From Tigriopus japonicus (taxonomy: Eukaryota; Arthropoda; Copepoda; Harpacticoida; Harpacticidae), in NCBI GenBank assembly GCA_010645155.1, contig CM021316.1, positions 2,525,249 to 2,589,248 of the forward strand: 64,000 nt of DNA. Direction: 5' to 3'. Positions within the stretch are counted from its first letter, which is position 1, and every line of letters starts with the position of its first letter. The notes below the pieces were generated by a model. The model had not been told where the DNA came from and did no database searches. It was given only the letters and a program-made list of their open reading frames with translations. The position numbers and the translations under genes were made by a program. Below, in pieces: positions 50,601-63,442 of this stretch.

Positions 50601-53600
50601 TTTCAAACAGGAGTAGTCCTTTATATTTTAAGGACAATTGGGTTGACTCTTGATTGGCAGAAAAATAGAGGTACAACAAAATCAGTTTTAATTCTGGAGA
50701 ACACTTTGTATTCAAATTCTTTTCAACTGTTTTTTGGCAAGATTGCACTTTTTCAGTACTTGCAAAGTGATTGCTTTTCCTATTTGTTGTAGCTAACAAG
50801 TTAGCCATACAGTACGTCCCCTGAGTAAGCTTTCCAATTTGGTAGATATTGACTAACACACGAATGAAAACTGAGACCTTTTTTATCCCACTAACAAGAA
50901 CCAAAGAAGATCAGAGTTAGCTTAACAACCTGTGGGGCAGGAAATTGATATTTTCTTCCGACAAATCCAAAGCAAGTTTCTGTTAGTGTTGTTCCTCTCC
51001 ACAACTTCATGGTAAGCTTCGTTTGTGAACAAGTGGCCAATGTCTTTGTGGCTTAGGGCTTTCGTCATGAAAAAATGCCAACCCAACTAGATTTTGGGCC
51101 ATCCAAATGAAGCTTTGTCACTCGGAGGAATGTGGGGTCTCCATGTTGTGTTATTGCTATCTAATGGTTTTATCTTTCTTTACAGCTACCCATGAGAAAG
51201 GGTTCATCTTGTATCTGTCATCCTCCCATGTTCTATTTCTCTTGGTTCTTACTATCTACTATCTGGTGTGGCCTCACTTGAACGCTGGTCAACAGAAGTC
51301 CTATTACAAAAAACTCTACATTTTCCTTTTCTCGACCTTTTCACTATTCCTCATGGCCTACTTCTACTATAGACACATCAGACACTGTGATGCCTTGGGT
51401 GAGTGAGATAGTGCCACATAACTAAATATAATAAAGCTAGACAAAAAGTAACCTTTGAGATAAAAGGAAGTTTCTGTTGTCAGACAAGAAGCTTCTTTAA
51501 TGTCAAATTGAGAAAATATGACCATCCAAGTTCCATTAGTTCATACTTGTGCTCAACCATGCATTAACAAAAGTAGATTATTCAAAGGCATTGTTTGTTA
51601 AGTTATGAAAAGAAGCAGGATGCTCAGTGACGACAAAAAGTGAATATAGTCACAAAAGCTACCACATGGTTTGAGAAATTGGTGAAGCTCATCCCGGATG
51701 CTCTCCCTTCCCACGGGAGTTTGGAGATCATTTGTCTTTCCAAACAGTTTCCCGATGGGTTTGTCACATGACAGAGCACGGGCCATTTTTTCAAGATCGT
51801 TTACCGTGTGACTTTTTTTCCTTTGAATGAAATATGTCTACCAAGAAATTTAGTACAATCTACACAGGTTATCAATATCCATATTTGCCTTTCTTGAAAG
51901 TGATGGAAATAACGTTTTAGCTAAGTGCTCATACTTCATTTGCCTTGTCCAAAGAGTTTCGTAAATATCAATGGCTAATACTTTTAGGGCCCGAAAATTT
52001 TTTTTTTGCCGTGGAACAGAAAACCTTAGAATGAGTTAATCACAAACGTATTGTGTCACGAATGATTCTTGATTTGGTATGGAACTATTCTATATTGACT
52101 CTGAGAGTCAAACTTCAAGAAGGTTATTTGCATTACAAACAGGGTAGCGCACTCTATGACGTTCCTTATGAAACCATCATTTCTAAGAATATTGTTAGGT
52201 AATCCAAGGGGTAATTCCTCGTAGAGGGTTTTTTTTGGTGGCGTCAGAACTGAGAGATCTCTGATTTATCTCGAATGTGTGAAAACCCTGCAAATTCATT
52301 CACAAAAGTCTCCCTTGACTAGGACTATTTCCTGAACACAAGGTTCTTATTTTGAAGGTGCAAAAGATGTCTGAGAGCTGCTGCTACCCCTGGTACTAAT
52401 TTATTGTTACCCAAAATGGGACCTCGGCTTCGAAGGCGAGAAGATTGCGGAAGTTTTGCGCACAAGAATTCCCTCTTCACAACCGACGTTTGACAATTTT
52501 CTATCTTTGGACTGCGTCATTTTGAGAGCAAGGTCAACTAGTCACATGTGAAGTGCCAGTCTTATGAAGGTCACTCTGGTTGGTAAATGAAACAATTTGC
52601 CCATGAATTTGTGAAGTCTATAGGACTCCACCGATGGGTCGTTAAAGTTGGTGGCAGTACTATGTTTTTGATTTAGCTGTCAAAGGCCCACAACATTATG
52701 GGCCTATGTACCATCCACCTTCCGGTTGGTGAGCCTTTGCAAACACGAAGTCAAGTTTGATGGTCCCTCGAAGCCTAGATTTTCCCGCAGTACCACCTCA
52801 AAATGAAGCGACCTTGTGGAATACAGAGGAATCTAAAAACAAAAAAGTATTTAGTGGATCATTATTTTGATAGCATTCCATAATATGATTTCTCAAAACA
52901 TGAACTTGTTCTCAATTTCAATTTGGAATTGGATATATAAGTCAATCCTCTTGCTTTAAAACCCTAGCATTATCATTCAACGTCAAAAGGAGATAATCAA
53001 GAGAACTTTTGAATGGGATTTACGAGCGTCTTTTGAACTGCCCCAGATGGTTGGTGACATCTCTATTCTTCATTGGAATTGTCTTCTTGCTAATGCTTAA
53101 CTTCTTAAGTTACGGCAAGGTTTGGTTCAAATTTGCTCAGCCATGTCGAAGGAGTGCCAAATCTACATTCCATTGTGTTCATATTGGATAAGATATCTGC
53201 AGCAAATTTCCTTTGGGCTAAAAGGTTCCGCAGAATCGAACTTGAAATACTCACCCGAATATGATCAAGTAACTGGAGAAGGACCCACTCTTCGCTAAAT
53301 TATTCATAGACCATAATGTATACCAGACTTTTAGACTCCTATCCAATTTCCTTCTAAAATAGGCCATATTTATAATAGTTGGGCAGAGTGTGTTTGTTAG
53401 TAAAATATTTGCCTTATCCGAGGCGTCATTTTATCTGGTCCTTGTCGTGTCGTTCTTCATACACCAACTTACTCCAACCACCATCAAATACGTACCAAGA
53501 ATAAAGCCCCCCTGATGTTCTCAAATTGTCCCTATAAGCCCACAAGACGCATTAAAAATCACTAGCCTTGGGCTTTAATCTGACACTCTCAGCCAAAATC

Positions 53601-55415
53601 TGGCAAGGTTCTGACGAAACGAGACAGGAAATCAAGATGCCATACCGTGCGGTTCCTCCTTAAGCCGATTCGATGTTATCCAAATCAGGGGGAAAATCTC
53701 CCAAGTAAATCCTCTTAAAGCACGACAGGGACACACGTGCCGCGCATTGTTCGCTTCTTGCCAAGAAGAAGACCCTGTGTATATACTTAAAAGACCCACC
53801 ATGCATGACTGGGCACCACCCTGAGAACCTTCTTTCTTCTCGTGTTAGTTCTTGTTTAGACTGGACTGGCCGTTCGTTGGTTGTCCTTGAAGTGGTAATG
53901 GATCCAGGATATATAGTCCTATGGAGAGTTGAACAAGCGGACCATGCTTTTCGGAAATGGCAACCATCTGATTCCAAATGGCATGCTCAATGTACGAATG
54001 TACCGGAGGATTGGAAATGGACACAACAATTAGATAAGCGTCCAATTTGGGTGTTCCAAGAAGGAAACCTGGAAAATACGTTGGACCAAGATTGCATTAG
54101 ATGGTGGGAAAAGGAGATGAAAAGTTTTCGAGTGAATTTGCTGTTTGTGAAGTGGGGAGTCTACTCTGTATTCTGGGGTTTCACTTTTCCTTTGGAAAGT
54201 GTCCAACTTGGCTTCCCAGTAAGAGTTGAACTATCACAACAAATGGAACGAATTGAATTCGCAAATGCAAATCACGACGATTCACTTAGTTTAGGAGGAG
54301 CAGGACTTGGCTTATCGTAATTGACTCAGATGAAAGATAAAAAGCGTGAGGATTAAGGGTAATAACAAACATAACTTTTTTCATTTTATGCTCAAAGCGT
54401 TACAAACTCCACGGTACTGATTTGATGATGACTATAGTTGATTAATTTTCTATGGTTAATTACCCAAAAACTATTTCCAATAATGATTCACACCAACAAC
54501 AAACACCACAACTAATAACATACTGCAAATAGCTTGGGACATGCCTCATTTCCTCAGCCTCAAAAACAGAATAGTAAAAGAGGAAATAACAGAGAAGAAT
54601 TCAGAAGTGGACGATTAACATCCACGGTTTCAAAACAAACCAATTGTAAATACAACCAATCATTTTACCCTTTGAGACCGAAATACATACATACATACAT
54701 ACATACATACATTGTTGCTTAATATTGAAAAATGCATTAGTAATCATAGTTTTGGCAACAACGTCAATTCTGTTCAATTTTGATTTATCATGTGATTTCA
54801 CACTAGAGTTCAAGCGAAGAAAGTAAATTGATGAGTCTTTTTTCCACCTTGAACTTCAAAATTATTTCAAACATTTCACGTCAAAAATTAAAAAAAAGAA
54901 CGCAAAATGTTGTCAGGTTAAATTAAAAATTGAACCATGTTCACAAAAGAAACCTCATTGCGTGTTTATTTTGAGCTTCTAGAGAACAACAAATGGCAAA
55001 TTTAATAAAGATCCCACCCAATTTCAAAAGAGCTGTGATGGGGCATTTCAAAAGGATTTTTAAAACAAAGTTGGTTCAATCTAGAGTTTGTGGTTGAAGT
55101 TTCAAACTTCGAGATTTTCCTACACAAAGTCAAGGAGAGACCGTAAACAGTGTCACCAAAGCGGAATGCTTGCATGTTCGGCGTTACTTAAAACAATAAT
55201 TTATGTTCCATTTCTTCTTCTCTTTTCCAGCCTTCAGTATATTTGCCTTTGTTGAATATTTTGTGGCTGCAGCCAACATGGCCTTTTATTGGACAATCGT
55301 GGACGATCTACCCAACGAAGAGGTCACGGTTGGTCGACCATCCTCAACAACCTCCATGTCCAATGGGAGCAACCATCTCGATGGAGGAGATCCGATCATC
55401 AAGAAAGACAACTGA
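44617..55415 (+). CDS. PGAP2: Post-GPI attachment to proteins factor 2 (PGAP2/FRAG1 family)
   Basis: Golgi membrane protein needed for fatty-acid remodelling of GPI anchors. Visible coding exons are 44617-44954, 48017-48344, 51186-51398 and 55231-55415, joined in phase. Six hydrophobic segments appear in family order: LAMPLVGLVVCLLIAVIF, the YLWRIVIAFHIG region, the VFYAQLVEMVGLCGISF region, ILYLSSSHVLFLLVLTIYY, LYIFLFSTFSLFLMAYFYY and FAFVEYFVAAANMAFYW. The sequence VFNVVPSISAITG after the first segment matches the family's conserved luminal motif. The C-terminal tail is short and polar. The start is uncertain. The acceptor CTTTTCCAG ending at 44616 suggests an upstream exon, but the in-frame ATG at 44772 would give 302 residues with a 28-residue N-terminal lead. 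Introns are 2.7-3.8 kb. Confidence 0.85.
53805..54320 (+). CDS. Unrecognised 171-residue ORF in PGAP2 intron 3
   Basis: An uninterrupted frame on the same strand as PGAP2. It is tryptophan-rich (11 of 171), with clustered motifs such as EDWKW and RWWEKEMK. No signal peptide, membrane segment or known domain was recognised. Parts of the antisense strand are also open, which weakens the case. It may be a small intronic gene, a relic of a mobile element, or chance. Confidence 0.25.
   Translation: MTGHHPENLLSSRVSSCLDWTGRSLVVLEVVMDPGYIVLWRVEQADHAFRKWQPSDSKWHAQCTNVPEDWKWTQQLDKRPIWVFQEGNLENTLDQDCIRWWEKEMKSFRVNLLFVKWGVYSVFWGFTFPLESVQLGFPVRVELSQQMERIEFANANHDDSLSLGGAGLGLS
54683..54712. repeat. CATA microsatellite
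   Basis: About seven ATAC/CATA units in a row in PGAP2 intron 3. Confidence 0.9.
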
Positions 55416-56468
55416 CAAACTCGATTGAATTGTATTGTTACTGCTTTGATTGATTGATTGATCTGTTGTTCTATCATCCGCATCACCTCGTACTCTTCTA
55501 AAAATCAAAGCACCCTCAATTGAGGTTAAGAAATAGTAACACATTGAAAGAAACATGTAATCACAATCATCATCAAATCAGTCGAGGATATGGCGTGAGA
55601 AAAGATCTCTAGTTCCATTCAAAAATCCATGGGAACACTCAAGGTGCTACTCAAGTGAAGATATCAAAGAGAAGTCAAGTAAATCACCGGGACTTTGAAC
55701 TCCCACTCCCCTCATTTTAGCACTTGAACCATTGTTACTATTCATTAGAGCAGTTGATCATATTCTTCATATGTTATAGATCAGTACAAACAAAAACAAC
55801 TTTTCCAAACTATTGAGACCCGCTCTCCGTTCTAGCTTGATCTAGTTCATCATATTCTAGTTATCCACTCCCACAACCTCTCGCAATTCCACCAAAGAGT
55901 TCTAGAGATCTCTATTTATTCTTATTATCAAGCTCAATTCAAGCCGACTTTGAGATCGAGAATAAAATCCATTCACAAACCTAGAGACACAAAATGCATT
56001 CGTTTTAATGATTTTACTGGGATTCATTTAGACACATTTAGAAAATTCAATATGAATACCAGAGTAAAACTTTCTTTTATCTTGTTTACAGGGATTATTT
56101 AAATAATATAGTGTTTCATGGCCATGCACGACTCGATTTGTCTCTCAAAGCTAATTTTTAAACGGCTCATTTGTTTTTCACCGTTATTCATTTTGGTTTA
56201 AAGTCATATTTCGAATGTTGGTGAGGCTCTAATTGACAAATTTAATTGGATAATCATCAGAATGAATAAAGTAGAGTTGAACATAATCTAATTTAAGAAA
56301 CATTTGTTCAATCACAAGTCATGTTTCTAAACCTAAAGAAACCGCATTGTTCCAACAACTGGTTTACAACAATCCAATTGAACCTAAGCGTGCGAGTTTA
56401 CGGTGAGAATGATGCAGATACAGATTATGGTACATATGATATTTGACGAAAAAGAGAACGGGTTCCAT
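55416..56468. other. Convergent spacer between PGAP2 and EAAT
   Basis: AT-rich 3' UTR/spacer sequence shared by two tail-to-tail genes. Nothing else was recognised. Confidence 0.5.
55961..55966 (+). terminator. Candidate poly(A) signal AATAAA of PGAP2
   Basis: A canonical hexamer about 545 bases after the stop at 55415. Confidence 0.4.
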
Positions 56469-59400
56469 CTAGTTTTTTGTTCCATTATGACTGAGAGTGT
56501 TGGTATCCACCACAATGACCTCGGGGACTTCTACAGAGGAGCCATTGATAGATCCAGAGGGTGACTCCATTCCAGACATGTTAGTCACGTCGTCATCTCG
56601 TTCCTCCTGCCGACAAAGTCAAAGAGGTCATTATGAGTCATGAACGAGGCACGAAATGAATTCAGAGTACGTAAGGACGGGCCAGTTGGGTTGGCAAGGG
56701 GGTCGAGGCCTGGTTTAAGCCAAGTCTATCAAATGGGTTAATGAGTTCAAGAGCACTCTGTATTGCATTTTATTTATCTACCTCCGTCATTTCAGTGGAC
56801 CGAGAATTGCTTTTTACAAAGGAGAAAATTGATGCTTTCGTCGACATCTCAACCTTGAATAATACGAAGGTACGGAGTAGCTGTTGGCAAGGCTCGAGTG
56901 TATAAATTACCTTCACTACTTCGTCCCATTTGTCAGCTAGCATAGCTTTCGCGTTCTCAAGGTCTTGATCATGTTCCTTCTTTTCAATTTCATCGCGTAA
57001 ATCGTCCATTGTTTTTAGTTCGTCCTTCGAGAGGGCTTCCACAATCGCTGCTCCATAACAGTCGCCTAATAAGTTGTTGGTAGTTCGGCAACGATCCCTA
57101 TTAAAATGAATTGAAGCCCCATTCAGCCCAATTCTGTAAGCATAAATGCTCGTGTCTAGACAACTTACACAAACCAATCAATGGCCCACAAGAGAGACAC
57201 ATCTTGATAAGGAGCATCAATGGCAGTAAGGACAATCAACATCAATACTAAAGCGGCGCTTGGTACGCTAGCGGCTGCAATACTCGTCGCTGTAGAGGTC
57301 AATCTGCAATATCAAGGGTGTGTTCAAAGTCTAGCAATTGTACGCAAGTTTGGGCACCCTGAATCCGTTTGGGAGTCGTTCCAGAAATTGCGCGCAAATC
57401 TTACACAACGGTGGCCAGTGACCCAGCATCTAGTGGGATGTCGTTCATCTGGGCAATAAAGATGGATGCCACGGTAACAAAGAGTGCTGTTCCATCCATG
57501 TTGACTGTAGCGCCAATGGGCAAGACGAATTTGGAAATTCGAGGATCGACCTTGTTATTTTCTTGCATACATCGGAATGTGACTGGAAGAGCTGCAGCTC
57601 TGCAAACAATGGTGAGAAAGGGAATATCAAATTTGGGCTTTCTAGGGTATCATGAGGTTGTGACAAGACATCAGACATTTGAATAATGGGATTTTGTTTG
57701 TTAAGTGAGTTTCATTTGACTTAAATCGGCGGCTTTCTAGCGGTTGCCCTCTACATCTACTACGGAGACGCTCGCCTGATTTGTCAAGATTGCATACTGC
57801 TTTGTTTGTTTGGTTTTTGGGATTGATAAATTGGGCATTTTTGAGTATGGATTTCCATTTGCGTGGTGTCAGAGTCCCCTGTGACGATCCAGATCCAGCC
57901 GAGGTGACCAAGGCCCTGAAAAACTGTTGATTATCATCTCTCATCAGGGAATTACTTTATGGGGATGGCGGAGTTGGGCAATACAGGAGGAGCTGAAGGA
58001 GGGCCGGAGGTGTGGCAACACAGTGTGAGCAACAAGTCGCCCTGAAATGAAGGAATTGAAAACAGCACTTACCCGGATCGCTTGGACTTGTTGCAACAGT
58101 TGCCACCACACTGCATGCATCCTCCTGCATGTATTTTTCTGCTGCAACGCAGCTGCACTACCCAGACAGACAGTGTTGTATGTAGTCACAGCAGCAGTGA
58201 GTGAGTGAGTGCAGCATCAACTCTGCACCTTCTTTCAGCCTCTCAACTGCATCTCACAAGCAGCTGCATCTGTCAAGGACTTGGACTGGCTGTAGTCTCT
58301 GTAAAAGAGGACTACAAGGGGCGGGGCTTGAGGAGTAGGGTGAGATGAAAAGAGATCTCAATGCAAGATGCACTCTGATGATCCCTGGATGATTTTAATG
58401 AGGAATCATTTCACCTGCTGCCCTTTCAGCCACTGCTCTGAAAGCAGCTCAACTGTTTTCTGGAATGGCAAGGAAATCAAAGAATTATTAATTTTCAAAC
58501 CCAAACTCAACTGAAAGCGAGAAGGAAAATCAAAAGTTAAACTTGGTGCGGATCCCCAACCAAGCTAGCGGAAGCGGATCTGAAATGAAGGTACTCAAAT
58601 ACCGGCGGCAGTGTGACACTTTCGTGGGATAAACACGTGCCATAATCGGTTATCAGATGAAACTAAGGCAGAAAAAAACAATTTCAAAGCAATGACCAAA
58701 CAAGCAAACAGAGCAGGCATGCATGTCACCCACGAACCCCACCAATGTATTCAACCCGAAATATTGGGCTCTGGAAATGAAGAAGGGCTTCAAGATTGCA
58801 CATTTACGAGTCGCCCACCAATTGCCCTTGGAGAGACGAGTAAATCTCAATCAGGATAAAGGCTTTGAGAGATACCGAACTACAGATGAAAACCGCCAAG
58901 AAAGAAGAAGCATTCCAAGTCAAAGGAAAGGTCATAGGACGAAGAAACAATTCAGCGTGTTCTTGCTGGCCAATTCAATCAAAGGAGGCAAAACGTTTGA
59001 CTCTGTTGGGCTTGTAAGGCTTCTCCTTGCAAAGATTAAGTGGTCAAAAGGGTGGAGAAGTCCGCCAAGAAATTACTTCTTCGTGAAAGTTGACCTAAAA
59101 ACATGGATGAAGCGCTGAGAGATAGAAAAAAGCCAGATGAAAAGTGTGTGTACGGCAAGCACAAGAGGCTGAACAAGATCTCGTTGAGGTATCCCTCATC
59201 TAATAATGATGGCCCTGGAAACTCGGGCCCCTTAAGCTTTATACATTGCAGCTGAAAAGAAACAAGTTAAAGCTGTGACAGCAGCTACGGATGCAATTGG
59301 TGCCAAGATAAAATGGAAAGCCGCCCGCCATATTTTAAAGACATGTTCATCATCCCTACTAATGGTTTCATCATCATTATCATCAATTTCTGATTGATGA

Positions 59401-62400
59401 TAAAGGTTACTTCAGTACAATTTGGAAGTGACATAATAGTAATTATGATCAAATCAGTATTAGTTATAGTAGTAACTTTTAGAGGTGAGTGAGGACATCA
59501 TGTCTGGTCGACCGCGTGTTATTCAATCACCGCAAAATACCACTTTAACAATTAGATTAGATCAAGGTCGACGAGATGCCTGAACTCACGTTGAAGCAGT
59601 GGCAAAAGCCGTCATCCACGATTGGAAAAGACCCCACCAAAACTTAAAAGGGTTCTTGCGAACAAAAATGAAGTAGATCAGCTGAAGAACAGTGAATTGG
59701 TAGAGGAAAACGCCTGACACCACAGTCACAATGAATAAACCAAGTTGAGACATGACAGAAGAAAGGTTGGCCACACTCAAGATCTTTGCGCAAATGACAC
59801 TACTAATTCCAATGGGCGAAATCCTAAAAGAGTGGGACGTTAGTTGTGGAGTCCTTCCTAAATACTTGAGCCCGTTTTAGCAACTTGCCACATGATGCCG
59901 TAAACCATTTTCATGATGACTTCATCGATGACGCTAAAGAAGTTGATGACAGGCTGAGCCTTTTTTCCAAGAGATCCAAGGACAGTGCCAAAGGTCAAAC
60001 AAAAGAAGATGATGCCCAAAGTGTTAGTTCCCGAGCGATACCCCAATTCTCTAACGTAATCCAGATCAGCCGTGGTATTCATTTTGATATTGGTTGGAAT
60101 GTATTTTGTATGAGCCTAATTCGGAAAATTAACAACAAATTAGTCAAAGTTCGTAACGTGTTTAAAAGCAACTTACAGTTTGAAACGAAGCCTGAAATAT
60201 ATTGTCCGGGAAAAGATTGCGTCCAAGATCGAGAAAATTATCAACAATATCGACTTTTCGGTCTTCAGTTGTTCCACTTCCCAGTGCATCCTTAGTTTCT
60301 GTACTTCCAGGATGGATTGCAAGTACGAGGATCAAACCTGAATACAAAACAACAATTCCAATTATGATACAATGAGAGGAAATAACAATATTCGGAATAT
60401 TACCAATGAGAGCGCTGATCAGAGATGTTGTTAGAAAATAGACAATCGTTCTCAGAGCAATCATTCCATTCATTTTAGCGTTCAAACTTGCCGCTCCTTG
60501 AAGAAGAGATATAGGGATTTTGTTAGAGTTAGAAATATCTAAGATTAGGCTTAGTTCGATAAGGCCAAGCTTGTGTGTTCAATTCCCCAAATGAAAACTA
60601 CCACGAATCTTCATTAATCTTTTGACATAAAAGCCCCTCCCTTGTTAGCCTTCATATTTTGAAAATCTTTCCGGTTAATCTCTTTGAAACATGAAAGAAC
60701 ATCCCTCTCATGAAATGGTAATGTCCTCATTAGGAGCATTGCACGAGCTGCATTTCCAAATACTCTTTAGTAACCTTCGTTCGTGTCTCGCGGAAAAGGT
60801 CAAAAGCCACGTGAGTTAGTTTTTGTTCCTATAACAGTTAATTGTAAAACATGCTTTCCTTTTACGAGCCTGAGTGAAATTCTCGGGCTTGTTAATCGCA
60901 AATGTCACTTCGTTCTGAAGCTTGAAACATCATACATAATCTTTAAAAGTGATACGAGCCTTATGAAAAGCTAACATTCGAATAATGAACGTGAGTTTAT
61001 CTAGTTGAAAAGGAGGCTGTTCAAAACTTAATGCTTCTATGTCATAAAAAGCTGTCATATAATAAGAATGAAAACACCTTCATAATCGACCGTCGAATTT
61101 TACAAGAGGGTGCAAAAAAATCAAGGGTGAAGTTATTATGAGCTTCCATGTATATGAAGAAGCAAGGTTGAAAATGTGTGGAAAATGAAAAACTTACCAG
61201 TAATGAGGGAGGCAATGATCAGTGGTAGGATCATGAGTTTCAAGAGTCTCATAAAGAGCTCTCCCGGATAAGCGATGTAAGAAATCGATAGATTATCCAG
61301 TTCGTAAGGGCGAAGCAACACACCCACCACCACGCCCATACTCACTCCCGAGAAGGTGATGATGAGCAAGAGGTTCTTCGATATCCACTCAATTAGCTTG
61401 GATATGGTGACCTGTTGCATTTCAGGCTTCATCTTAAACTGCCCAGGTTCTGCAAATAAAAAATATTTCGACTTTGCACATCTCTGAGACCAGACATTTT
61501 AGCACGTCTCAAAATTAACACAATTTTCCAATGTCAAGGAATACCGTCACTCTTTGCAGTTTTTTTAATCGGATGAGAGACCTGGCCATTGGTCAAAGAC
61601 ATCAATAACTTGATTTTGGACAAATAAGAATGAAAGCTGGTACGTCAAGAATGCTGAAATTCGAGCTGATTCGCTTTTACAACTGACTTGGAGGTCCGAT
61701 CGTAGAGAGATGGTCATTAAATTCCCAATCATGTTTCGCCTCGTCGCGGGATCAATTATATTTACTTCATGAAGAATTTTAATTGAAGGTTGCAAAAATC
61801 GCCACTAGATGGAGCCAAAACAGGGGCAAATTTTCTTGATTTCAGACCTATCCTCAACTTAAACTTGTTGCCAAAATTGCAGCTTCCATCTTAAAGTGGA
61901 TTTCTCTTCATATTTCGAGTCATTTAGAGCTCAGGCGATATTATTGTGTTCAAAATTCAAAAAACCATGCAGAGTAATCACAAATTAAGGCCAAAGACTA
62001 AACCCACAACCGTTTCTTCCTCAAGATGGCCGAAACACCCGAAATTGTTTTTACCGCCAGATGTCACTGATTATCTCTTCAACTCTTCATTGATCCCCAA
62101 CTTAGAGACGCTTTAGCCCAACTGGCGTCTTAAAAAAGCACCGAAGTGATCTATTGTAGGGCAAGAGATGGCACTCCAAGCACTATGGCTTGAGCACAAG
62201 GGGTTCCATCTGAGTGACGAAAGCACGGGTATTCTTTAAAATCCTTCTAACATCATATGCATGTGAGAAAGGATGCCCAAAAAATCACTTTGTTCGTTTC
62301 CAGGTGTTTTGAGTTTAGTCGAAGTATAATTGAGTGAGCTGTAGCTTCAATCACTTCATTGCATTCTATGTACTATAGTAATGTCCGTCTTAAAGATTCA

Positions 62401-63442
62401 TTAAAAAGCGGGAGCTTGACTGATCATAATATGGCTTACTCTACTTTCTGTTTTGAAGGGCAAACATGAATTCCTTACACGAACATCCTTGACATTTAGA
62501 CTCAAACTTGTCCACCTTTCTCACATCTCAGATTACTGGCTATCAGATCATTTGAGAAGGATTAGTTTTTCAGGCTACTATCTGAAACTTAGCCTCACCC
62601 TGCTTCATACTGCTTCTACGGAATATTTGAGGTCAAGTTTTGGTTTCAATTCCCTAACAATGTGGGGATTTTTGACACGAGTAATCACAACGCAATGAAA
62701 AGTCAGACTACCTCTGAGAAGCATAATTTGGGTTCCAGGCAAGTTCTGGGAGCTATGGGAAATTCCACCTTCGATGCTCTGATTTCCACAGACAGTTTAC
62801 ATGGAGACAAGTCAGACAACAATCCTTGACGATTTCTTGGACCTGACCCAAGATCCTGGCCAAAACTTACGTCAAACAACCCCCCGCCGGCTTGCGTTCG
62901 TCGATCCTCGAAGCATGCAGAAGGTACCACCTTCAATTGCCCAGTACCCTTTTCGATGCGTCGAGCGTTGCATGTTCTTTTCAGCAAGTTAACCCATTCA
63001 TGGACTTAAGGCCCTTTAGAAAATTTTGTTGTAACAGCAATTGGAATTAAATTCTGACGTTTCAAGCGACGGGGAAAAGTCAACATATGTTGCGAGAAGC
63101 TATAACTCGAGGAAAAGGAATGGCAAAAAAGGTTTCTTTCGTCTGTCCGTCCCTTTTTTGTTTGTTTGGGAACGTCGCTAAGCAATTGGTGGGACAAGGC
63201 TCATGTCTCAGAATGGAGGGATAAGGCTGGAACTTTGGAGATGAAGCCCTCCGAAAACGTTTGTAACACAAGTTTGAGAACATATTGACGTCATCATGAC
63301 CTTTGCAGGAATAAATAATGCCCTAGTGCTTACCCAAGAGCCATTCCATGGCGGAGAGGTTCTTCTTGATGTTGGACTTGAGGTTGTTCGAGTCAGAAGT
63401 TGACGCTGGTTTGTATTCGGAATCAGAGTGGGATTTGGCCAT
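56469..63442 (-). CDS. EAAT: Excitatory amino acid (glutamate) transporter, SLC1 family
   Basis: Plasma-membrane sodium-coupled glutamate/aspartate transporter. Coding exons: 63442-63334, 61449-61198, 60496-60404, 60337-60177, 60115-59889, 59823-59590, 57599-57405, 57303-57169, 57097-56911, 56853-56782 and 56606-56469, giving 600 residues. Transmembrane segments appear in SLC1 order ([59 protein letters not shown]). The sodium-binding NMDGT motif is at 392-396. Substrate residues in the last membrane segment are kept: Asp470, Arg473 and Asn477 (equivalent to EAAT1 Asp476, Arg479 and Asn483). Arg473 marks an acidic-substrate transporter rather than a neutral one. The long polar loop after TM3-4 carries an NTT glycosylation site. 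Two oddities: the HP1 loop reads FATASTAAALP instead of the family's Ser-rich form, and intron 5 has a GC donor. The acidic C-terminal tail ends NGTKN. Confidence 0.92.
57600..59589 (-). other. EAAT intron 6
   Basis: A 2 kb intron with GTGAGT donor and TTTGCAG acceptor. The 57950-58300 part is rich in CTGCA/GTTGCAACAG motifs. No gene is seen; a 131-residue plus-strand frame at 58723-59118 lacks any family signature. Confidence 0.5.
59824..59888 (-). other. GC-AG intron in the EAAT gene
   Basis: The exon ending ...ATCATGTG is followed by GCAAGT, the consensus for rare GC donors, and the acceptor is CTTTTAG. This restores the conserved Trp-Ile-Ser-Pro-Ile-Gly reading. The only nearby GT (GTTGCT, 4 bases on) would shift the frame. 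The intron is 65 bases long. Confidence 0.8.
61450..63333 (-). other. EAAT intron 1
   Basis: A 1.9 kb intron with GTAAGC donor and TTTGCAG acceptor. No gene or repeat was recognised in it. Confidence 0.5.
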
